Below, piece by piece: positions 53,767 to 64,000 of a DNA stretch of 64,000 nucleotides. The position numbers were made by a program, and so were the translations under genes. This DNA comes from Nocardia beijingensis NBRC 16342 (GTDB lineage Bacteria; Actinomycetota; Actinomycetes; Mycobacteriales; Mycobacteriaceae). Each line of letters begins with the position of its first letter. The stretch's first letter is position 1. The notes below the pieces were generated by a model, which was not told where the DNA came from, searched no databases, and saw nothing but the letters and a program-made list of their open reading frames with translations. The stretch covers positions 79,113-143,112 of the forward strand of contig NZ_BDBC01000001.1 of NCBI RefSeq assembly GCF_001612785.1, written 5' to 3'.

Positions 53767-54219
53767 TCAGTCGAGAACGCCCCACTCCTCTTCGAGAGCG
53801 CGCAGCTCCTCGAAGGCTTTGCTCTGGCGTTCCAGTTGCGCTCGCCGGAACGCCAGGACATCCTTGCTGTACAGACGGGTGTGTGATCCGACCTTGTGCG
53901 AGGGGATCTTCTCCTGGCGAACGAGTTTCATCAACGACGGCCGCGATATTCCCAGCATGGTGGCAGCCACTGTGGTGGTGACTTCGGTAGGGATGCTCCC
54001 GATGGTCACCGTGCAGCCCTGGCCCACCAAGTCGACCAGCCGGAGGAGGAGCGAGGTCAACTCCGGTGGCAGAGTGATGCCCTGGCCGGCGCCCGCCCCA
54101 ACTGTGACTGCCGCTGGTGTCGATCGATCGCCGAGGAACGCTCTGACGTTGCGCGCCTGCTCGATTTCGCGAGAGGTCACCGCCACAGCGGCGCGACCAT
54201 CTCGCTGGAGCGTTGCCAT
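53767..54219 (-). CDS. HTH (excisionase-type) antitoxin partner of the PIN protein
   Basis: The 150-residue protein has a MerR/excisionase-type HTH at about residues 80-115 (TTTVAATMLGISRPSLMKLVRQEKIPSHKVGSHTRLY) which binds DNA, and a charged C-terminal helix (RRAQLERQSKAFEELRALEEEWGVLD) that could cover the toxin. It precedes the PIN gene on the same strand, as expected for an antitoxin that represses its own operon. ATG 54219 has GGAG 8 bp upstream. Confidence 0.82.
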   Translation of the reverse strand: MATLQRDGRAAVAVTSREIEQARNVRAFLGDRSTPAAVTVGAGAGQGITLPPELTSLLLRLVDLVGQGCTVTIGSIPTEVTTTVAATMLGISRPSLMKLVRQEKIPSHKVGSHTRLYSKDVLAFRRAQLERQSKAFEELRALEEEWGVLD

Positions 54220-54411
54220 ATTCGACTCCGTTCGACGCGATGGCTCACCCGGACTGGTACCTGACCAGAGTATTGTCGTTCATGTGCAAGTGCAACCTTG
54301 ATTCGGTTATAAGTGTATTTCTCCTCTGGCCAGGGCTAAACTGCCCGCAGGAGAACCCGGTCGACTGGCGCGGTTACCGCGCTGGCGGTCGGGGTCGGCG
54401 TCTGTCGCCCC

Positions 54412-58035
<3,624 letters not shown>

Positions 58036-58124
58036 ATTTCTGTCGAGAACCGGTGTTCACCCCCGGTCGGACATGCGCTCATGCAGGAAGTGAGGTGAAT
58101 CGCTGGCGTCAAGGACGCCAGTTT

Positions 58125-58138
58125 TGTAACGTGTTCTA
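58125..58138. promoter_or_regulatory. KstR operator (kshA)
   Basis: TGTAACGTGTTCTA fits the KstR consensus at every fixed position. It lies 24 bp upstream of the kshA ATG and 90 bp from the hsaA-side site. Confidence 0.85.
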
Positions 58139-58161
58139 GTACAGATGGAGGAGGAAACGCG

Positions 58162-59358
58162 ATGGCAGTTACCCCACAGGGCGGCGCGAAGGTCCGGGAG
58201 CTGGATGTCGGCACCGCACCGACCCGCTATGCGCGGGGATGGCATTGCCTGGGTCTGGCCAAGACGTTCCGGGACGGCAAGCCGCACGCGGTGAACGTCT
58301 TCGGCACCAAGCTCGTCGTCTGGGCCGACAGCAACGGTGAACTGCGGGTGCTCGACGCCTACTGCAGGCACATGGGCGGCGACCTGAGCATGGGCGAGGT
58401 CAAGGGCGACGACATCGCCTGCCCGTTCCACGACTGGCGCTGGTCGGGTACCAGCGGCAAGTGCACCGCGATTCCGTACGCGCGGCGCGTGCCGCCGCTG
58501 GCGCGCACCAGGAAGTGGACCACGCTGGAGCGCAACGGCCAGCTGTTCGTCTGGCACGACCACGAGGGAAGCCAGCCGCCGCCCGAGGTCACGATCCCGC
58601 ACATCAAGGGCCCTTACACCGACGCGGAAGGCAACCCGAGCGAGCAACTCGACAGCGGGTGGACCGAATGGACCTGGAACTCGATGCTGATCGAGGGCGC
58701 CAACTGCCGCGAGATCATCGACAACGTGGTCGACATGGCCCACTTCTTCTACATCCATTTCGCCTTCCCGACGTACTTCAAGAACGTCTTCGAGGGGCAC
58801 ATCGCCACCCAGTTCCTGGAGACCAAGGGCAGGCCGGACATCGGCATGGCCTCCAAGTACGGCGGTGACACGCTGCTGAAGTCGGAGGCCTCGTACTTCG
58901 GCCCCTCGTACATGATCAACCCGCTGATCAACATCTACAGCGGTTACGAGGTCAAGAGCGTCCTGATCAACTGCCACTACCCGGTCACCCAGGACTCCTT
59001 CGTCCTGCAATGGGGCATCACGCTGGAGAAGCCGAAGGGCGTCGAGGGCGAGATGGCGACCAAGCTGGCGGAGAAGATGACCGAGGGCATCAGCGTCGGC
59101 TTCCTGCAAGACGTCGAGATCTGGAAGCACAAGTCCAAGGTCGAGAACCCGCTGCTGTGCGAGGAGGACGGACCGGTCTACCAGCTGCGTCGCTGGTACG
59201 AGCAGTTCTACGTCGACCTGGCCGACGTCACCGAGAAGATGACCCAGCGCTTCGAGTTCGAGGTGGACACCACCAAGGCGAACGAGGCGTGGGAGGCCGA
59301 GGTCGCCGAGAATCTGCGGCGCAAGCGCGAGTCCGAGGAAGCCGAGGCGAGCGTCTGA
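58162..59358 (+). CDS. kshA: 3-ketosteroid 9-alpha-hydroxylase oxygenase KshA
   Basis: KshA adds a hydroxyl at C9, which with KstD opens ring B. The 398-residue Rieske oxygenase has the [2Fe-2S] ligands in YCRHMGGDLSMG and CPFHDWRW, and the mononuclear iron site DNVVDMAHFFYIHFAFP (His and His) with a downstream Asp. The NPLINIYSGYEVKSVLINCHYPV segment is typical of KshA. A GGAGGAGG site precedes ATG 58162. The electron-donor reductase KshB is not in the window. Confidence 0.96.
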   Translation: MAVTPQGGAKVRELDVGTAPTRYARGWHCLGLAKTFRDGKPHAVNVFGTKLVVWADSNGELRVLDAYCRHMGGDLSMGEVKGDDIACPFHDWRWSGTSGKCTAIPYARRVPPLARTRKWTTLERNGQLFVWHDHEGSQPPPEVTIPHIKGPYTDAEGNPSEQLDSGWTEWTWNSMLIEGANCREIIDNVVDMAHFFYIHFAFPTYFKNVFEGHIATQFLETKGRPDIGMASKYGGDTLLKSEASYFGPSYMINPLINIYSGYEVKSVLINCHYPVTQDSFVLQWGITLEKPKGVEGEMATKLAEKMTEGISVGFLQDVEIWKHKSKVENPLLCEEDGPVYQLRRWYEQFYVDLADVTEKMTQRFEFEVDTTKANEAWEAEVAENLRRKRESEEAEASV

Positions 59359-59690
59359 TGGCGGCCACCTGGGCGAAGGCACCCGATTTCGCCGATCAGC
59401 CCGCTCGGCGAGCCGAAGTGCGCGCCCAGACGGTGGTCGACAGACAGCGGTATCTGGAGGACGGCCTGACACCACTGCGGTGCCGGGCCTGCCAGAGCCA
59501 TGTGCTGGTGCGCAAGAGCAGCACCCATCAGACGTCGGTGCAGTGGACCGGGAATCCGGCCGAGCACTGCCCGGTCTTCGCGAAACTGAGCGAGACCGGC
59601 CACGGGCCGGGTCGCCCCGACTCGTGTCCGGATCTCGAGCGCACCATCGCCTGGGCCGTGGACGAGGGCGTGCTCGAGATTCCGGAGTGA
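59358..59690 (+). CDS. Conserved protein downstream of kshA, Rv3527-like
   Basis: The 110-residue protein starts inside the kshA stop (TGATG), so it is translationally coupled. It has four cysteines in two pairs, RCRACQSHVL and HCPVFAK ... DSCPDLE, with a conserved HQTSVQWTGNPAEHCPVFA core, which could hold a metal. Rv3527 sits in the same place after kshA in M. tuberculosis. Activity unknown; a maturation or electron-transfer role for KshA is possible but not shown. Confidence 0.8.
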   Translation: MAATWAKAPDFADQPARRAEVRAQTVVDRQRYLEDGLTPLRCRACQSHVLVRKSSTHQTSVQWTGNPAEHCPVFAKLSETGHGPGRPDSCPDLERTIAWAVDEGVLEIPE

Positions 59691-59860
59691 ACCGGCCGTT
59701 CGGCGACGGCGGGCGGCGATCGATTCGCCCGCCGATCACCGCGGTGGTGACCGCGCTGTCGCGGCCGGGTCGCGCTCCGACTACGTTGACGGGAACAAAA
59801 GAGACCTTCGTGCCGAAGCGGATCGAGTCCGATTCGGCGCCGTAGGAGGGAGTTTCCGCG

Positions 59861-60679
59861 ATGCTGGTGCGGCATCTGGACTGCGCGACCATGTGCCCGG
59901 TCGGCGGGCGAGCGTTGCTCGGCAGCGGTGGGCTGCTGACCGGCGGGCTGGTCGGCCACTGCCTGCTCGTCGAGTCCGATGACGGGCTGGTGCTGGTGGA
60001 CACGGGCTTCGGCATGGCCGACGTGCTGGACCGGAGCAGGCTCGGTTTCGGCACCGGGCGATTGCTGCGGCCGCGGCTGCGCCCGGAACTCACCGCGCTG
60101 CACCAGATCCGCGGGCTCGGCTATCGCCGCGAGGATGTCCGGCACATCGTGCTCACCCATCTCGATCTCGATCACGCGGGCGGGCTGTCGGACTTCCCCG
60201 ACGCCACCGTGCACGTCTTCGCCGACGAACTCGACGCGGCGACCCAGCGCCCGACCCTCGGGGAGAAACTGCGCTATCAGCCGCGCCAGTGGGAGCACGG
60301 ACCCCGCTGGCTGGCCCACGAGACCGGCGCGGACACCTGGTTCGGCTTCACCGCCGTCCCGGTGCTCGAGGACATCATGCTGATCCCGCTGGTCGGCCAC
60401 ACCCGCGGGCACAGCGGCGTCGCGGTGCGGCAGAGCGACGGATGGTTGCTGCACTGCGGCGACGCCTATTTCCACCACCGGCAACTGGAGGCGGGCAAGG
60501 CGCGTCCGCCCGTCGGCCTCGGCGTGTTCGAGGTGCTCGCGAGCACGCTCGGCCGCGAGCGGGTGGAGAACCTGGAACGGCTGCGCACGCTGCACAACGA
60601 CCACGGCGACCGGGTGCGGATGTTCTGCGCCCATGATCCGCACGAGCTGGACCGATTCGCCGCCGTGCCGGTGCGCTGA
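59861..60679 (+). CDS. Metallo-beta-lactamase-fold hydrolase
   Basis: The 272-residue protein has the MBL metal site HLDLDHAGG (HxHxDH), GHTRGHSG, the bridging Asp in CGDAYFHH and the late His in FCAHDPHE. This composition is common in lactonase-like members (AiiA type), but without structural data the substrate is unknown. ATG 59861 follows AGGAGGGAG. It lies 170 bp after the kshA pair and has no KstR site. Confidence 0.88.
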   Translation: MLVRHLDCATMCPVGGRALLGSGGLLTGGLVGHCLLVESDDGLVLVDTGFGMADVLDRSRLGFGTGRLLRPRLRPELTALHQIRGLGYRREDVRHIVLTHLDLDHAGGLSDFPDATVHVFADELDAATQRPTLGEKLRYQPRQWEHGPRWLAHETGADTWFGFTAVPVLEDIMLIPLVGHTRGHSGVAVRQSDGWLLHCGDAYFHHRQLEAGKARPPVGLGVFEVLASTLGRERVENLERLRTLHNDHGDRVRMFCAHDPHELDRFAAVPVR

Positions 60680-60684
60680 GCCCG

Positions 60685-61095
60685 TCAGTCCAGCCGGAAA
60701 TCGGCGAAGTCGAATCCCGGCGCGACGATGCAGCTGACCAGCACGTATTCCGCGCCGGCGGGCCGCGCCGATTGGCTGACCCCACCCGGCACCACCGCCT
60801 GGAGCGCTTGGCCGTGCTCGAGGTCGGGACCGAGGATCACCTCCTCGCCGCCGATGTCCAGCGCCAGCGGCCCGCCGCGGTGCCAGAGCCACAGCTCGTC
60901 GGAGCGCACCGTGTGCGGGGCGGACCGCTCACCCGGCAGCAGCAGGAAATGGATAGCCGTGGCGGCCGCGCGCGGGCCGGGGTAGCCCTCCGGCGTGAAT
61001 TCCACCGGGCTGCGCCAGGTTTGGCGATACCAGCCGCCTTCGGGGTGCGGCGCGAGATCGAGTGCGACGGCGAGCGGCGGTCGGTTGTCGGTCAT
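60685..61095 (-). CDS. DUF985 cupin-fold protein
   Basis: The 136-residue single-domain cupin has the family pattern LAPHPEGGWYRQTWRS, TAIHFLLLPGERSAPHTVRSDELWLWHRGGPL and PGFDFADFRL at the end. Several His and Glu could bind a metal. Function unknown. It is convergent with the hydrolase gene, 5 bp between stops. Confidence 0.9.
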   Translation of the reverse strand: MTDNRPPLAVALDLAPHPEGGWYRQTWRSPVEFTPEGYPGPRAAATAIHFLLLPGERSAPHTVRSDELWLWHRGGPLALDIGGEEVILGPDLEHGQALQAVVPGGVSQSARPAGAEYVLVSCIVAPGFDFADFRLD

Positions 61096-61277
61096 CGTTC
61101 GACTATGCCCGATCCCGCCCTGCCGCTCAGCTTTCCTCGATCCGCCAGGTGATTCCGAACGGCGCCAGCGCATCTAGGAACTCAGGGGATCGACCCAGGT
61201 AAGAAATCTACTGCGACCGAGTCATATGGTGGTTATAGCCCGCCTTTTCATGTCTGATGCGCTCATATCAGGAGTGT

Positions 61278-61283
61278 TATGGT
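61278..61283 (+). promoter_or_regulatory. -10 element of a leaderless AraC-gene promoter
   Basis: TATGGT lies 6 bp upstream of GTG 61290, which lacks a good ribosome site. Confidence 0.4.
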
Positions 61284-61289
61284 GCACCG

Positions 61290-62207
61290 GTGGATATTCT
61301 CAGCGAAGCCATCGCGGCGATCCGCACCGGCAGTCCCGCCTCCGGCCTGTTCATCCGGCACGCCCCGTGGGGCAGGCGGTATCCCGTGGTGCCGGGGGCG
61401 GGTTTCCACGTCGTCTTGCAGGGCTCTTGCTGGGTGGTGCCGCCGGACGGCGAACCCATGGCGCTCGGGGCGGGGGATGTGTTGTTCATGCCGCGAGGCG
61501 CCGACCACGACCTGGTCGACAGCTTGGACAGCCCCGTCACCGAGACCGCGTTGCCCGGCGAGCCCAGAGAGATCGTGGGGCCGGGCGTTCGGACCGCCTT
61601 GCTCTGTGGCGCGTACGAACTCGGCCGTGGTCGCACCCATCCGATCCTCGACGAGCTGCCCGAGTTCATCCATCTGCCCGCGCGTCCTGGGCGTCATCCC
61701 GCGCTGCGCGGCGCCGTCGATCTCCTGGCCGCGGAGATCGCCGAGCCGCGGCAGGGGAGCGACGCGGCCGTGCCCGCGATCCTCGAGACGCTGCTGCTGT
61801 TCATCCTGCGCGCCTGGTTCGACGAGCAAGCCGACCTGCGCTCCTCCGGCTGGGCAGGCGCCTTCGCCGATCCGGCCGTGGCGGCGGTGCTACGCGCGGT
61901 GCACGAGGAGCCCGCGCGCGCCTGGACCGTCGCCGACCTCGGTGACATCGCGGGCGTTTCCCGCGCGACCCTCGCCCGCCGCTTCCTCGCGACGGTCGGC
62001 GAGCCGCCGCTGGCCTACGTGACTCGGTGGCGCATGCTGACCGCCGCCCGCCTGCTCCGCGACACCGACAGCAGTCTCGCCGCCGTGGCCCGCCGCGTCG
62101 GCTACACCTCGGAGTTCGCGTTCGCGAAGGCCTTCAAACGCGAATACGGGCTCGCGCCAGGGGGATACCGCCGCGCGGCCGACAACGCGCATGTGGTGGC
62201 GGTCTGA
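61290..62207 (+). CDS. AraC-family regulator with N-terminal cupin domain
   Basis: The 305-residue protein has a cupin ligand-binding half (GFHVVLQGSCWVVPPDGEPM ... GDVLFMPRGADHDL) and a C-terminal AraC HTH pair (GDIAGVSRATLARRFLATVGEPPLAYV and RRVGYTSEFAFAKAFKREYGLAPGGYR). GTG 61290 agrees with the leaderless promoter. The ligand is unknown; the divergent DUF985 gene may be a target. Confidence 0.9.
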   Translation: MDILSEAIAAIRTGSPASGLFIRHAPWGRRYPVVPGAGFHVVLQGSCWVVPPDGEPMALGAGDVLFMPRGADHDLVDSLDSPVTETALPGEPREIVGPGVRTALLCGAYELGRGRTHPILDELPEFIHLPARPGRHPALRGAVDLLAAEIAEPRQGSDAAVPAILETLLLFILRAWFDEQADLRSSGWAGAFADPAVAAVLRAVHEEPARAWTVADLGDIAGVSRATLARRFLATVGEPPLAYVTRWRMLTAARLLRDTDSSLAAVARRVGYTSEFAFAKAFKREYGLAPGGYRRAADNAHVVAV

Positions 62208-62241
62208 GACCCGGGTTCGAATCGCCTTGTCGGCGCCGGCG

Positions 62242-62643
62242 TCAGGTGTCGTAGTACTCGTCTTCGTACTCGTCGTCCGGGAGGTACTCGGCATCCGGAG
62301 CTGCGTCGGCAGCCGGCTCGCGCAGGCTCGGAGCGCCTGGTAACAGTTCGGCGAGTTCGGGCATGCTGCCCACGATGTCGCTGATCGGGGTGATCGTCTC
62401 GGTCACTTGCTGATGTGCCGAACGCGCTGCGGCCCGCGCCGTTTCGGTCACGATCGCGGCGAGACGTTCGGGCGGAGTACGCAGCGCGGCCGGATCCAAT
62501 CGCACCTCGGTGACCACGCCGGTGAAATCCACCGCCACCGTCACGTATCCGTCGGGAGAACGTGCTTCACCGCGTGCGCTGTGCACCTGCTCCCGGATCT
62601 CCGCGAGTTCGGCGCGTTGCCGCTCGTATCTCTCGTCCGTCAA
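62242..62643 (-). CDS. YbaB/EbfC-like protein of the HopA1-domain operon
   Basis: The roughly 133-residue protein has an N-terminal helix (DERYERQRAELAEIREQVHSARG), the YbaB-like beta region YVTVAVDFTGVVTEVRLDPAAL, and a second helix (ERLAAIVTETARAAARSAHQQ), ending in a very acidic tail (YLPDDEYEDEYYD). Actinomycetes often carry such proteins in type VII secretion or toxin loci. TTG 62643 overlaps the previous stop (TTGA); ATG 62709 would overlap that gene by 70 bp. Last gene of the operon. Confidence 0.68.
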   Translation of the reverse strand: MTDERYERQRAELAEIREQVHSARGEARSPDGYVTVAVDFTGVVTEVRLDPAALRTPPERLAAIVTETARAAARSAHQQVTETITPISDIVGSMPELAELLPGAPSLREPAADAAPDAEYLPDDEYEDEYYDT

Positions 62644-62906
62644 TGGTTGTCCGCGTCGAGCGATGCCTGCGCTTCGGCGCCGTGCTTGCGCATCATCGGG
62701 ATGATCCATGCGCGCAGGTCACGTGCGAAGTCGCGATTCGCGAGCTGAGCGAGCAGCCATTCCGAGTCTTGTTGGTCGAGACGATCGACGGCGAAGAGGA
62801 GTATGTCGTCATCGAACCAGTGCGGGTTGTCGTCCGGATTGATCTCGCCGGTCAGGAATTTGATCACCGCATCGCGCGCCGCCGCGATCTTGTCGTGGTT
62901 GTTCAT
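62640..62906 (-). CDS. Small acidic protein, possible immunity protein
   Basis: The 88-residue protein is helical in pattern and acidic (NPDDNPHWFDDDILLFAVDRLDQQDSEWLLAQL). No family recognised. ATG 62906 overlaps the stop of the HopA1-domain gene (ATGA) and follows GGAGG. A small acidic protein directly coupled behind an effector-like gene is typical of immunity or chaperone genes; this is inference from position. Confidence 0.75.
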   Translation of the reverse strand: MNNHDKIAAARDAVIKFLTGEINPDDNPHWFDDDILLFAVDRLDQQDSEWLLAQLANRDFARDLRAWIIPMMRKHGAEAQASLDADNH

Positions 62907-64000
62907 GTCGACCTCCGCGGTTGATCAGGTGTCTCGTCCAGTTGATTGAGATGAGGATGTTCGGGATCGACACCCTTTGCGGCGAGTTCGGCGAGCGCTC
63001 GTTCGCGGAACATAGCGAAATCGCCGTTCTCGCTCCGGGTGGATTGCAGCGCCTGGTAGATGGCCTGGGAGCGTTCCCAGCCGAAACTGGAATTATTGGC
63101 TTGGGGTTCGGCCCCGATACCGACGCCTTCCATGACCTGGTGTGTCATCGCTGGAGCGTCCCATAGGAAAGCGTCGGGTTGCCGCGTCTGATATTCGCGC
63201 AGCCAGTCGACGACCCGATGGGCATCGGCAAGATCCTTCGTGTAGATCACCATCGCGTCCGAGCGAACCGAGTGGGGGCCGACGACTTTCGCGCTGTAGA
63301 TACCGGGGAATCTATCGGGGCTGTCCACGATTTCGTGCACCACCCCACGCATCAAGTCGGGCACCGCTTCAGCGCGCGCGTTCACGTACACACGATAACC
63401 GACGTCCGAGACCGCATTCGCTCGGTGGTAATGGACGAAATTGATCGATCTGGTATCGATATCCGGTGCGTTCGACGCGTCGAGAATGCGGGCCCCTCGC
63501 CCTTGGACCATGGCTATTTGCCCTTCCCGTCCTCGGGCGGCGAGTATATCCGCGAGTTGCATGACATAGCCACGCGGATCGGTGACCAGATTCGTCTCGG
63601 TAGCCGCACCGTACTCGCTGTACACGCCCCATTCGCCGGTTACCCGGTCCCCCCTGTTCCAGATCCTTTCCAGGAATCCGTTGAGATTCTCGAGCGACAG
63701 ATCCGGCGCATCCAGTCCGTGCTGCTGGTAGGAGAAGTCGCGCACCGCCATCACGTCGTCGAACGACATGTCATGGCTCAGGTGCTCCCGCAGTTCGGCG
63801 AGTGTGCGTGGCTCGTCGAATACCGAGGGGAACTCCGCTGCGGCACGATCGAGTACTGCCGCATCCGGGTGCCATGCGTACGGAGACGTGCCGTGCTGTT
63901 CGCTCGGGGGTGAGGTCTCCTCGGCATCCGGCGACGCGTCCGGGTCGGCCGCGTCCTCATCGCGATCCGGATGCTGCGGGGGTGGTGTCTCTTCTTCGGG
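62903..64000 (-). CDS. C-terminal part of a HopA1-domain protein (5' end outside window)
   Basis: The frame is open from the stop at 62903 to the window edge, 365 residues, so the start is missing. The part nearest the edge is Pro/Asp/Glu-rich (DPDASPDAEETSPP), like a linker. The C-terminal ~250 residues have HopA1-family features: YRVYVNARAEAVPDLMRGV, SDAMVIYTKDL, and SSFGWERSQAIYQAL near the end. HopA1 is a Pseudomonas syringae type III effector; related domains act in class V lanthipeptide pathways. Here it may be a secreted toxin. Confidence 0.78.
   Translation of the reverse strand, partial: PEEETPPPQHPDRDEDAADPDASPDAEETSPPSEQHGTSPYAWHPDAAVLDRAAAEFPSVFDEPRTLAELREHLSHDMSFDDVMAVRDFSYQQHGLDAPDLSLENLNGFLERIWNRGDRVTGEWGVYSEYGAATETNLVTDPRGYVMQLADILAARGREGQIAMVQGRGARILDASNAPDIDTRSINFVHYHRANAVSDVGYRVYVNARAEAVPDLMRGVVHEIVDSPDRFPGIYSAKVVGPHSVRSDAMVIYTKDLADAHRVVDWLREYQTRQPDAFLWDAPAMTHQVMEGVGIGAEPQANNSSFGWERSQAIYQALQSTRSENGDFAMFRERALAELAAKGVDPEHPHLNQLDETPDQPRRST

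Noticed and set aside
58057..60093. 678-codon minus-strand frame opposite kshA
   Set aside because: Antisense shadow; kshA is supported by motifs, ribosome site and operator.

Overview
The window is G+C-rich DNA with tightly packed genes, many GTG starts and 1-4 nt start/stop overlaps. It comes from a mycolic-acid actinomycete, most likely Nocardia or a close relative. The evidence is gene order shared with Mycobacterium tuberculosis: the block hydrolase-mhuD, mutY, canB, Rv3587c-like, radA, lpqE, carD, ispD, ispF, cysS, rlmB follows Rv3592 to Rv3579c. It is followed by the KstR-controlled steroid degradation genes that correspond to Rv3574-Rv3526. No tRNA, rRNA, CRISPR array, insertion sequence or prophage was seen.

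Layout. 1-5 kb: a TetR regulator (cut by the edge) facing an azoreductase-like and an SMR (Gdx-like) gene; an OsmC protein; a cobalamin riboswitch controlling cbtBA; and the heme-degrading enzyme MhuD. 5-15 kb: housekeeping block for DNA repair (mutY, radA), CO2 hydration, the RNA polymerase-binding factor CarD, isoprenoid synthesis (ispD, ispF), cysteinyl-tRNA synthetase and 23S rRNA methylation. disA, which follows radA in M. tuberculosis, is missing, and a repeat-filled 0.5-kb spacer lies between radA and lpqE. 15-25 kb: enoyl-CoA hydratase, acyl-CoA dehydrogenase, a WYL regulator facing a RidA gene, a zinc/manganese-type ABC importer whose ATPase has a long repetitive tail, and a fused trehalose-phosphatase/GH15 glycosidase.

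25-33 kb: kstR faces fadE34-chsE1-chsE2-chsH2-chsH1-ltp2 (removal of the last steroid side-chain carbons) across a perfect KstR operator. 33-42.6 kb: Nudix, TetR, ZapE-like ATPase, a DUF4129/MoxR/DUF58 membrane operon, a PucR-type regulator with a possible leader peptide, and CBS-domain and DksA/TraR-type proteins. 42.7-50 kb: chsH3 and kstD face a second flavoprotein (probably a delta-4-(5-alpha) 3-ketosteroid dehydrogenase) followed by hsaE-hsaG-hsaF; two operator-like sites lie between. 50-54.3 kb: unlinked genes and a PIN-toxin/HTH-antitoxin pair. 54.4-59.7 kb: hsaA-hsaD-hsaC-hsaB faces kshA across two more KstR-type sites.

Together the steroid genes cover side-chain beta-oxidation and retro-aldol cleavage (ChsE1/E2, ChsH1/H2, Ltp2), ring-A dehydrogenation and 9-alpha-hydroxylation that open ring B (KstD, KshA), ring-A cleavage (HsaA-D), and conversion of the C5 fragment to pyruvate and propionyl-CoA (HsaE-G). 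Uptake (mce4), Cyp125 and the KshB reductase are not in the window. 59.8-62.2 kb holds a metallo-hydrolase, a cupin and an AraC regulator. The last 1.7 kb is a tight operon encoding the C-terminal part of a HopA1-domain protein, an 88-residue acidic protein and a YbaB-like protein. This is the least explained system in the window.
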